DNA of 64,000 bases from Streptomyces sp. NBC_01268 (GTDB taxonomy: Bacteria; Actinomycetota; Actinomycetes; Streptomycetales; Streptomycetaceae): NCBI RefSeq assembly GCF_036240795.1, contig NZ_CP108454.1, forward strand, positions 5,454,001-5,518,000. The letters run 5' to 3'. The notes under the pieces are model-generated. The model did not search any database. It saw only the letters and a program-made list of their open reading frames with translations, and had not been told where the DNA came from. Made by a program: the position numbers and the translations under genes. Below are positions 26,592-33,606 of the stretch, in pieces. Position 1 is the first letter of the stretch. Every line of letters begins with the position of its first letter.

Positions 26592-27347
26592 ATGCAGAGC
26601 CCGCTTTTCAACCACGCCGAACAGCAGAGCCAGGAGCGGTACGTCATCCAGAACCCGCAGCTGCTGCGGGTCACCCTGGGCGGCCAGGACGACATCCTGG
26701 CCCGCAAGGGAGCGATGGTCGCCTACCAGGGCCTCGTCGACTTCGACGGCGAGTACCAGACCTCCAACCAGCGCCGGGCCCGCGCCCGCACCGGTGAGGG
26801 ACTCGACCTCATGCGCTGCTCCGGCCAGGGCACCGTCTACTTCGCCAACCTCGCGCAGAACATCCACGTGATGGAGGTCGAGCAGGAGGGGCTGACCGTC
26901 GACAGCTCGTACGTCCTCGCGCTCGACTCGACGCTGCACACCGAGGTCATCGCCGTCGACAGCCAGTACGGGGTCTCCGGCACCGGCAAGTACCAGCTGA
27001 ACATCTCCGGCCGCGGCAAGGTCGCCCTGATGACCTCAGGCCAGCCGCTGATGATGCAGGTCACGCCCGACAAGTACGTGAGCGCCGACGCGGACGCGAT
27101 CGTCGCCTGGTCCACCGGGCTGCGGGTCCAGATGCAGGCGCAGACGCACAACTCCGGCGTCCGGCACCGCCGGGGCGGCACCGGCGAGGGCTGGGAGCTC
27201 AGCTTCCTCGGCCAGGGCTTCGCGCTCGTCCAGCCCAGCGAGGTCATGCCGCCGCAGCACGCCGCCATCGGGCAGGGCCTCGCCGCCCAGTACGGCGTCG
27301 GCCAGCACGGCGCCCACGCCCAGAACCAGAACAACGCCTGGAGCTGA
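26592..27347 (+). CDS. AIM24 family protein
   Basis: 251 aa from ATG 26592, 19 bp after the previous gene, preceded by GGGGGAGCGAG. Another full AIM24 fold: AMVAYQGLVDFDGEY, MRCSGQGTVYFANLAQ, ISGRGKVALMTSGQPL and FLGQGFALVQPSEV, followed by a Gln/His/Ala-rich tail (about 220-251). Last gene of the TerD/AIM24 operon; a perfect palindrome follows the stop codon. Confidence 0.88.
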   Translation: MQSPLFNHAEQQSQERYVIQNPQLLRVTLGGQDDILARKGAMVAYQGLVDFDGEYQTSNQRRARARTGEGLDLMRCSGQGTVYFANLAQNIHVMEVEQEGLTVDSSYVLALDSTLHTEVIAVDSQYGVSGTGKYQLNISGRGKVALMTSGQPLMMQVTPDKYVSADADAIVAWSTGLRVQMQAQTHNSGVRHRRGGTGEGWELSFLGQGFALVQPSEVMPPQHAAIGQGLAAQYGVGQHGAHAQNQNNAWS

Positions 27348-27358
27348 CGTACGCGGAC

Positions 27359-27396
27359 GGGTAAGGGGCGGTCGCCATGGCGACCGCCCCTTACCC
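27359..27396. terminator. 38-bp perfect palindrome, bidirectional terminator
   Basis: Two 19-bp arms (27359-27377 and 27378-27396) are exact inverse complements with no spacer. It sits between the convergent AIM24 operon and the Nudix gene. No T tract on either strand. Confidence 0.8.
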
Positions 27397-27439
27397 ATGT
27401 CCCGCGTGGTGCCGTTCCCCGCGTTCCCGCCGTTCCCCG

Positions 27440-27964
27440 CTACGCGAGTCGCGCCAGCGTGCGCTCCAGCAGCCGCACCACCGACGTGTCCGCCACGTCC
27501 GCCACCTCGTCGTACGCGAACCAGCGCAGGTCCAGCGACTCCTCGCTGATCTCCGCCTGGGCCCCGGCCGGGGCCAGCGCCGCGTACTGCACGTCCAGGT
27601 GCCAGTGGCAGGGCGCCGGGATCGGGTGCCGGTCGAGCCGCACCGGGCCGCCCGGCAGCAGCGTCAGGCCCGCGATGCCGGACTCCTCCGTCGCCTCCCG
27701 CAGCGCCGCCGCCTCGACCGTCGGGTCGCCCGGCTCGCAGTGGCCGCCCATCTGCAGCCACATGTTCAGCTTCTTGTGCAGGGTGAGCAGCACCCGCCCG
27801 CGCGACGGGTCGATCACGAGCGCGCTGCTCGTGAGGTGACCGGCCGTGCAGGGCTTGTACATGCCGTCCTCGTGCTCCGCGAGGTGCGCCAGATAGGCGT
27901 CACGGAGCTCCGGCTGGTCCTCGTACCCCTTCAGGACGAGGACCGCGTCGTCGCGCAGCGTCAC
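27440..27964 (-). CDS. Nudix hydrolase
   Basis: 174 aa from GTG 27964. The start overlaps the stop of the DUF2342 gene by 4 nt (GTGA), which implies translational coupling. The Nudix box reads GGHCEPGDPTVEAAALREA with TEESGI (about 93-115), complete apart from allowed changes. It hydrolyses a nucleoside diphosphate linked to another group; the substrate cannot be told from sequence. A His/Pro stretch (DRHPIPAPCHWHLD) lies downstream of the box. Confidence 0.9.
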   Translation of the reverse strand: MTLRDDAVLVLKGYEDQPELRDAYLAHLAEHEDGMYKPCTAGHLTSSALVIDPSRGRVLLTLHKKLNMWLQMGGHCEPGDPTVEAAALREATEESGIAGLTLLPGGPVRLDRHPIPAPCHWHLDVQYAALAPAGAQAEISEESLDLRWFAYDEVADVADTSVVRLLERTLARLA

Positions 27965-29409
27965 TCCTTGCCGCCCTCGGACTCGCCCTTGCCCTGCTCC
28001 CCGGGGGTCTCGCCGTCGCCCTTCGCGGCCTCGCCGAGCATCTTGTCCAGCTCGGAGAAGTCCAGGTGCTCACGGTGGACGAAGCCGTCCGGGTCGTCCA
28101 GGTCGGTCGCCGTCGGCAGCATGTCAGGGTGCTCCCACAGCGCGTCCCGGCCGTCCGTCCCGCGCGCGTCCGTGAGCGAGGCCCACAGCCGGGCCGCGTC
28201 CCGCAGCCGACGCGGACGCAGCTCCAGGCCGATCAGCGTGGCGAAGGTCTGCTCCGCGGGGCCACCCGTCGCCCGGCGCCGGCGCAGCGTCTCGCGCAGC
28301 GCGTCCGCCGAGGTCAGCCGGGACTTCGCGGCCTCGTGGACGACCGCGTCCACCCAGCCCTCGACCAGCGCGAGCGCCGTCTCCAGACGGGCCAGGGCCG
28401 CCTTCTGCTCCGGCGTGTCCTCCGGCTGGAACATGCCCTGCTGGAGTGCCTCCTGCAGCTGCTCGGGGTGGGTCGGGTCCAGCTGGCCCACCGCCTCCTC
28501 CAGCTTGGAGGTGTCGACCTTGATCCCGCGGGCGTAGCCCTCGACGGCGCCGAACAGGTGCGAGCGCAGCCACGGCACGTGCGCGAAGAGACGCTGGTGG
28601 GCGGCCTCGCGCAGGGCCAGGTAGAGCCGGACCTCCTCCGGGGGGACACCCAGGTCCTTGCCGAAGGCCTCCACGTTCAGCGGCAGCAGCGCCGCGCGGC
28701 CGGCCGGACCGAGCGGCAGCCCGACGTCCGTCGAGCCGACGACCTCGCCCGCGAGCGCGCCCACGGCCTGCCCGATCTGCTGGCCGAACATGGCGCCGCC
28801 CATGGAGCGCATCATGCCGATCAGCGGGCCCGCCATGGCCTGCATCTCCTGCGGGAGCACGTCACCCATCGCCGTGCCGACCCGCTCCGCGACCGGGTCG
28901 ACCAGCTGCTGCCAGGCCGGGAGGGTCGCCTCGACCCACTCGGCACGGCTCCAGGCCACCGCCGTGTTCGCACCCGAGGGGAGCGAGGTCGCCTGGTCCA
29001 GCCACAGGTCGGCGAGGCGCACCGCCTCCTCGACCGCCGCCTTCTCGGACGGGCCGACGCTGGCGTCCTTGGTGCCGTCGGGCGTGCCCTGGGCGACGAC
29101 CTGGCGCGCGATCTGCTTGGCCATGTCCCAGTTGACCGGGCCGCCCTCGTAGCTGAGCATCTGGCCGAGCTGCTGGAACGCCGCGCCCAGGTCCTGGGGG
29201 TTCAGCGACCCGAACATCGCGGCGAACGGGTTGTCCGCGCCGCCGGGGCCGCCGGCGCCGCCCATGCCGGGCAGCCCGCCGAAACCGAACGGGTCGCCGC
29301 CCTGGCCACCGGACCCCTGGCCACCTCCGGCGGGGTCCTTCTTCTTGCCTTCGTCGCCGTTCTCCGGCTCCTCCGGCGGAAGGCCGAATCCGAATGGGGT
29401 GTCACTCAC
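27961..29409 (-). CDS. Zinc-dependent metalloprotease family (DUF2342)
   Basis: 482 aa from ATG 29409. The N-terminal 65 residues are Gly/Pro-rich and low in complexity (PFGFGGLPGMGG...). The rest is the helical DUF2342 domain with ALREAAHQRLF (about 267-277), the conserved stretch that holds the presumed metal-binding His, and FGAVEGYARGI. The family corresponds to M. tuberculosis Rv3195 next to Rv3194c, the same neighbourhood as here. No signal peptide; cytosolic. Proteolytic activity is inferred from family naming only. Acidic C-terminal tail (EAAKGDGETPGEQGKGESE). Confidence 0.82.
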   Translation of the reverse strand: MSDTPFGFGLPPEEPENGDEGKKKDPAGGGQGSGGQGGDPFGFGGLPGMGGAGGPGGADNPFAAMFGSLNPQDLGAAFQQLGQMLSYEGGPVNWDMAKQIARQVVAQGTPDGTKDASVGPSEKAAVEEAVRLADLWLDQATSLPSGANTAVAWSRAEWVEATLPAWQQLVDPVAERVGTAMGDVLPQEMQAMAGPLIGMMRSMGGAMFGQQIGQAVGALAGEVVGSTDVGLPLGPAGRAALLPLNVEAFGKDLGVPPEEVRLYLALREAAHQRLFAHVPWLRSHLFGAVEGYARGIKVDTSKLEEAVGQLDPTHPEQLQEALQQGMFQPEDTPEQKAALARLETALALVEGWVDAVVHEAAKSRLTSADALRETLRRRRATGGPAEQTFATLIGLELRPRRLRDAARLWASLTDARGTDGRDALWEHPDMLPTATDLDDPDGFVHREHLDFSELDKMLGEAAKGDGETPGEQGKGESEGGKE

Positions 29410-29568
29410 AGGTTTCCTCGGCTCGTAGGGCCGCCGGCTTCTCTTCCGACGGCGGGTTCTCGGCTCGGCTCGCCTCCCCGACTACACACCACCAGCGTAG
29501 ACATCCGTGCCGGATCCGGGCTCGGTGCTCCGCCGGGCCGTGGGCTGCGGCAGGATGGACGCCACCTG

Positions 29569-29595
29569 GTACGTACGCGTCATTAACGTACGTAC
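29569..29595. promoter_or_regulatory. 9-9-9 inverted repeat in divergent promoter region
   Basis: GTACGTACG (29569-29577) and CGTACGTAC (29587-29595) are perfect inverse complements with a 9-bp spacer. The site lies between the DUF2342 gene and the SDR gene, 25 bp before the SDR start, where a repressor would block initiation. Confidence 0.55.
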
Positions 29596-29620
29596 TGAAG
29601 ACAACCGCTGGAGACGCCCG

Positions 29621-30730
29621 GTGAGTTCCCCAGATCCTCAGGTTCGCGCAGCGCGAAACCACTCGGCCAGGTCCGCCGCGCGCGGCCCCGTCGTCGCGGT
29701 CACCGGTGCCGCGACCGGCGTCGGCGACCTCCTGACCAGGCGCCTTGCCGCCTCCGACGAGATCAAGCAGGTCGTCGCGATCGACGAGCGCCGGGGCGAG
29801 GTGGCCGAGGCGCAGTGGCACATCCTCGACGTACGCGATCCGGCCATCGCGGAGAAGCTCCGCGGCGTGGACGTGGTCGTGCACCTCGCCGTCGACCTCG
29901 ACCTGGAGACCGACCCGGCCGCACGGACCGCCTACAACGTGCGCGGCACGCAGACCGTCCTCACCGCCGCCGCCGCGGCCGGGGTCCACCGGGTGGTGCT
30001 CTGCACCTCCACGATGGTCTACGGGGCCCTGCCCGACAACGACATCCCGCTCTCCGAGGACGCCGAGCTGCGCGCCACCGCCGAGGCCACGGGCGTCGGC
30101 GACCTCCTGGAGATCGAGCGCCTGGGCCGCCGCGCCCCGCGCGCCCACCCCGGACTCCACGTGACCGTGGTGCGGCCCGCCGTCCTGATCGGCGGTACGG
30201 ACACGGCGCTGACCCGCTACTTCGAGTCGCCCCGGCTCCTCGTCGTCGCCGGATCCCGCCCCACCTGGCAGTTCTGCCACGTGGACGACCTGGTCAGCGC
30301 GCTGGAGTACGCGGCGCTGGAGAAGGTCGACGGCGAGTTCGCGGTCGGCTGCGAGGGCTGGCTGGAGCAGGAGGAGGTCGAGGAGCTGTCCGGCATCCGC
30401 CGGATGGAGCTGCCCTCGGCCGTCGCCCTGGGCGCGGCGGCCCGGCTGCACCGGATCGGGCTCACCCCGTCCCCGGCGGGCGACCTCGCGTACACGATGC
30501 ACCCCTGGGTGGTCAGCGTCGGGCGGCTGCACGACGCCGGCTGGCGGCCGCGGTGGACCAACGAGGAGGTGCTCGCCGCGCTCCTGGAGGAGGTCCAGGG
30601 CCGGCACACCGTCGCCGGACGCCGGCTCGGGCGCAAGGACGCGACGGCGGCCGGTGCGGCCGGCGCGACGGTGGCGCTGCTCGGCACGGCGGCCCTGGTC
30701 CGGCAGATGCGGAAGCGGCGGGGGCTGTAG
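29621..30730 (+). CDS. NAD-dependent epimerase/SDR family protein with C-terminal membrane anchor
   Basis: 369 aa from GTG 29621, with GGAG 8-9 nt upstream. An extended SDR: VTGAATGVGDLL (about 28-39) is the nucleotide loop, VVVHLAVDLD and the N-V-R-G-T segment follow, and CTSTMVYG (about 125) supplies the Tyr of the active site; the partner Lys four residues later is not present (YGALP), so catalysis may be altered. VVRPAVLIGG fits the family. Residues about 340-362 form one hydrophobic segment before RKRRGL, which looks like a tail anchor. Substrate unknown. A perfect inverted repeat upstream suggests a dedicated repressor. Confidence 0.82.
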   Translation: MSSPDPQVRAARNHSARSAARGPVVAVTGAATGVGDLLTRRLAASDEIKQVVAIDERRGEVAEAQWHILDVRDPAIAEKLRGVDVVVHLAVDLDLETDPAARTAYNVRGTQTVLTAAAAAGVHRVVLCTSTMVYGALPDNDIPLSEDAELRATAEATGVGDLLEIERLGRRAPRAHPGLHVTVVRPAVLIGGTDTALTRYFESPRLLVVAGSRPTWQFCHVDDLVSALEYAALEKVDGEFAVGCEGWLEQEEVEELSGIRRMELPSAVALGAAARLHRIGLTPSPAGDLAYTMHPWVVSVGRLHDAGWRPRWTNEEVLAALLEEVQGRHTVAGRRLGRKDATAAGAAGATVALLGTAALVRQMRKRRGL

Positions 30731-30848
30731 GCGCGGTCAGCGGGCCGGATCCGCGGGCGGCGCCTGTAGGACCCTCCTACGGCGGGTCGGCGCGGCCGGT
30801 CGAAAACGCTATTCCGCGTTGTCCGCGCGGTGCGGCACGATGGTGGGC

Positions 30849-31322
30849 ATGGCACACACGCACGCCCACCCGAGCGACCACCCCGGCGAGCTGGGCGGGG
30901 ACGACCCGATCAAGCTCCTCGCGATCCGTGACACCGCGCTCTCGGTCGACGAGGTCTTCCGCGCGGTCGGCGACGACGCCGCCGGCGGCATGACGCTCTT
31001 CGTGGGCACGGTGCGCAACCACGACGGGGGTGCCGACGTCGACGCCCTGGGCTACTCCTGCCACCCCTCCGCCGAGGCGGAGATGCGCCGGGTCGCCGAG
31101 AAGGTCGTGGCCGACTACCCGGTCCGCGCCCTGGCCGCCGTCCACCGTGTGGGTGACCTCCGTGTGGGTGACATCGCGGTCGTCGTCGCCGTCTCCTGCC
31201 CGCACCGGGGCGAGGCCTTCGAGGCCTGCCGCAAGCTCATCGACGACCTCAAGCACGAGGTCCCGATCTGGAAGCACCAGACCTTCTCGGACGGTACCGA
31301 GGAGTGGGTGGGTGCCTGCTGA
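30849..31322 (+). CDS. moaE: Molybdopterin synthase catalytic subunit MoaE
   Basis: 157 aa (160 aa if ATG 30840 is used). Typical MoaE blocks: FVGTVRNHDGG, LGYSCHPSAEAEM, VHRVGDLRVGDIAVVV, CPHRGEAFEACRKLIDDLK and the active-site strand PIWKHQTFSDGTEEWV with the conserved lysine. It forms molybdopterin synthase with MoaD, transferring sulfur into precursor Z to make molybdopterin. No moaD or other moa gene is in the window, so the partner must be encoded elsewhere. His-rich N-terminus (HTHAHPSDH). Confidence 0.94.
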   Translation: MAHTHAHPSDHPGELGGDDPIKLLAIRDTALSVDEVFRAVGDDAAGGMTLFVGTVRNHDGGADVDALGYSCHPSAEAEMRRVAEKVVADYPVRALAAVHRVGDLRVGDIAVVVAVSCPHRGEAFEACRKLIDDLKHEVPIWKHQTFSDGTEEWVGAC

Positions 31323-31481
31323 GGCCTGGTGGGTGCCTGCCGATCGCGCAAGGCGCCACGCCGACGACCCGTAGTCGAACGCCCCGATTTGCGTAACCGC
31401 CCCCCAGGTACGAGCGTTGATTCCGCGGATGAATAATCTGCTGATCAACTCACTGGGGACCATTGGGGATGGGAGGTCGGG

Positions 31482-31721
31482 ATGGCAGCGCTCGCCTGGT
31501 TGCTGATTCCGCTTTTCGCAGTCGTCGGCGCGGCGATATGGGGAAGCTGGGCTTCACGCAACAAGACCATCGGGGACGTCGCCGAGCTCGCGGGCTACGC
31601 GCGGTTCAGGGACGCCATGGAGCGCTCCCACGTGCCCGCTTCCGCTTCGGTCCGCCCGGAGCACGAGACGGCCCCCGCGGCCGCCGCGCCGACCCCGGCC
31701 GCGAGCTCCACCACCGGCTGA
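31482..31721 (+). CDS. Small single-helix membrane protein
   Basis: 79 aa from ATG 31482 behind GGGAGG. One hydrophobic helix (about 4-22, LAWLLIPLFAVVGAAIWGSW), a short charged middle (FRDAMERSH) and an Ala/Pro/Ser-rich tail. No domain recognised. It precedes the PDZ-Lon protease gene by 43 bp on the same strand and could be co-transcribed, though that gene also has its own leaderless-type -10. Confidence 0.75.
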   Translation: MAALAWLLIPLFAVVGAAIWGSWASRNKTIGDVAELAGYARFRDAMERSHVPASASVRPEHETAPAAAAPTPAASSTTG

Positions 31722-31752
31722 GCCCCGAAGGCGCACTCACAGGCCGGTCCCG

Positions 31753-31758
31753 TACTGT
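31753..31758 (+). promoter_or_regulatory. TACTGT -10 element, candidate leaderless start
   Basis: TACTGT ends 6 nt before ATG 31765; no Shine-Dalgarno in between. Confidence 0.45.
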
Positions 31759-31764
31759 CGTTCC

Positions 31765-32853
31765 ATGCCACGCCGCACCGCGACGATGCTCGCCTCCACC
31801 CTGGTCCTGATCACGCTGCTCTGCGTGGGCGTCCTCATTCCGGTGCCGTACTCGGAGATGAGCCCCGGTCCGACGGTGAACACCCTCGGCGAGGCGCGCG
31901 GAGAGCCGGTCCTCCAGATCTCGGGTCGTCAGACCTACCCGACCACCGGCCACCTCAACATGACGACGGTCCGTGTCACCGGCGCGGACTACAACATGAA
32001 CGCGGTCGAGGCCGTCTACGGCTGGCTCGCCCACGACAGCGTGGTCGTCCCGCACGACACGCTCTACCCGGACGGCAAGACCGAGGAGCAGTCGAGCCAG
32101 GAGAACGCCGAGGAGTTCAGCCAGTCCCAGGAGAGCGCCAAGGTCGCCGCCCTCAAGGAGCTGGGCATCCCGGTGACCACCCGGGTCGTCGTCGCCACCG
32201 TCGTCAAGGACACCCCCGCCGAGGGCAAGCTGCACGCGGGCGACGTGATCCGCGCGGTCGACGGCGTGGCCGTCAAGGAGCCGGGCGACGTCGCCAAGCA
32301 GGTCACCAAGCGCAAGCCCGGTCAGGACGTGGAGTTCACGATCGTCCCCGCCAAGGAGGCGGCGGCCGCGGAGAAGGCCCACAAGGACGCCACGGCGACG
32401 AAGAAGGTGGTCCTCACCACCGCGAAGTCGCAGGAGGGCGACCGGGCCATCGTCGGCATCCAGGCCGGCACCGACCACGTCTTCCCGTTCACCATCGACA
32501 TCAACCTGGCCGACGTCGGCGGCCCCAGCGCCGGTCTGATGTTCGCGCTGGGCATCGTCGACAAGCTGACCCCCGAGTCCCTCACCAGCGGCAAGTTCAT
32601 CGCCGGCACCGGCACCATCGACGACAAGGGCAAGGTCGGCCCGATCGGCGGCATCGAGATGAAGCTGGTCGGCGCGCGCGACGCGGGTGCCGAGTACTTC
32701 CTCACCCCGGCCGACAACTGCGCGGCCGCGGCCGCCGACACCCCGGACGGACTCACCCTCGTCAAGGTGGGCACCATCGGCGACGCGACGAAGGCGCTGG
32801 AGCAGCTGCGCAAGGGCGACACCGCCTCGCTGCCCAGCTGCTCCAAGAGCTGA
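31765..32853 (+). CDS. Membrane-anchored PDZ-Lon-type serine protease (YlbL-like)
   Basis: 362 aa. An N-terminal helix (about 6-27) anchors the protein outside the membrane. A PDZ domain follows (about 125-225: VKDTPAEGKLHAGDVIRAVDG), then a Lon-type catalytic domain (about 230-345) with the dyad Ser255 in GGPSAGLM and Lys300 in GGIEMKLVGAR. Unlike cytosolic Lon it has no ATPase, so it should cut extracytoplasmic or membrane proteins without ATP. Bacillus YlbL and M. tuberculosis Rv3194c are the relatives; YlbL-type proteases degrade SOS-linked division inhibitors in Bacillus. Neighbours UPF0182 and DUF2342 are the same in mycobacteria. Confidence 0.9.
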   Translation: MPRRTATMLASTLVLITLLCVGVLIPVPYSEMSPGPTVNTLGEARGEPVLQISGRQTYPTTGHLNMTTVRVTGADYNMNAVEAVYGWLAHDSVVVPHDTLYPDGKTEEQSSQENAEEFSQSQESAKVAALKELGIPVTTRVVVATVVKDTPAEGKLHAGDVIRAVDGVAVKEPGDVAKQVTKRKPGQDVEFTIVPAKEAAAAEKAHKDATATKKVVLTTAKSQEGDRAIVGIQAGTDHVFPFTIDINLADVGGPSAGLMFALGIVDKLTPESLTSGKFIAGTGTIDDKGKVGPIGGIEMKLVGARDAGAEYFLTPADNCAAAAADTPDGLTLVKVGTIGDATKALEQLRKGDTASLPSCSKS

Positions 32854-32864
32854 CCCGGGCCCCG

Positions 32865-33419
32865 TTACGAGGCGAAGGTCGCCGACAGCGCGTCCGCGAG
32901 GCCCGGCACCAGGTCGGGCCCGGTGAGCACCTCGTTCGGCGAGTCCTTCTCGCGCAGCCGGATCGCCGCCTCGCGGGAGCCGTCGCGCAGCACGGCCACG
33001 GTCATCCGGACCTCCTGGCGGTCCGGGTGCCGGGCCACCCACTTGGCGAGCGCGGCCCCGCCCAGGTCCTTGGGCACGGCGGCCTCGGCGGACGGCGGCA
33101 GCATCATCCGCTCCACGGTCAGCGCGCAGCCGGTGACCGCGGACGGCCAGGCGATGGTCCCGAGGAACTCGTCGAGGGCCTTGCCGCGCGGCAGCTGGTC
33201 CTGCTCGATCGGGGTGTAGCCGGCGGCGGCGGTGCCGCCGAGGCCGAGCTGGGAGGCGAGCGAGGGCTCCTGGGCGCGCAGCTTGGCGGTGTCGACCAGG
33301 GCGAAGAGGCGGGCCGGCTGGTCCCAGCCGAGGCCCGACGCGTACTCGTCGATCTCGAGCACGGCGCGGGTGAGGGGGCTCGAGGCCATCTGGGGGCCGG
33401 AGGGGGAAACGTTGGACAT
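32865..33419 (-). CDS. PPA1309-family protein of unknown function
   Basis: 184 aa from ATG 33419, preferred because AGGA lies 8 nt before it; ATG 33428 adds three residues. A soluble alpha/beta protein with EIDEYASGLGWDQPARLFALVDT, GTIAWPSAVTGCALTVER and RDGSREAAIRLREKDSP, characteristic of an actinobacterial family without assigned function. It is encoded convergent to the PDZ-Lon gene (11 bp apart) and divergent from UPF0182. Confidence 0.82.
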   Translation of the reverse strand: MSNVSPSGPQMASSPLTRAVLEIDEYASGLGWDQPARLFALVDTAKLRAQEPSLASQLGLGGTAAAGYTPIEQDQLPRGKALDEFLGTIAWPSAVTGCALTVERMMLPPSAEAAVPKDLGGAALAKWVARHPDRQEVRMTVAVLRDGSREAAIRLREKDSPNEVLTGPDLVPGLADALSATFAS

Positions 33420-33517
33420 GGACAACATCCTGCCTGGTCTTTCGCCGAAGTCCCGCCGAAGTGCCCGCCGAGGTCTTTCCCGGGCAGCCGAGAGGACGGG
33501 AAACGGCGGCCGCTCCG

Positions 33518-33543
33518 GGAACTCGGTAAAGCCTCAGTAAGTT
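33518..33543 (+). promoter_or_regulatory. GGAAC-N18-GTT, candidate ECF (sigma-R-like) promoter of UPF0182 gene
   Basis: GGAAC (33518-33522), 18 nt, GTT (33541-33543). This differs from the SigR consensus by one base (T to C). Position relative to the downstream gene fits a start near 33550. Confidence 0.4.
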
Positions 33544-33606
33544 GCATCAGTGGGCTCTACGATCGCGGAGCCTGCTTATCGACGCATCAACCTCGAGGGG
33601 CGCACG

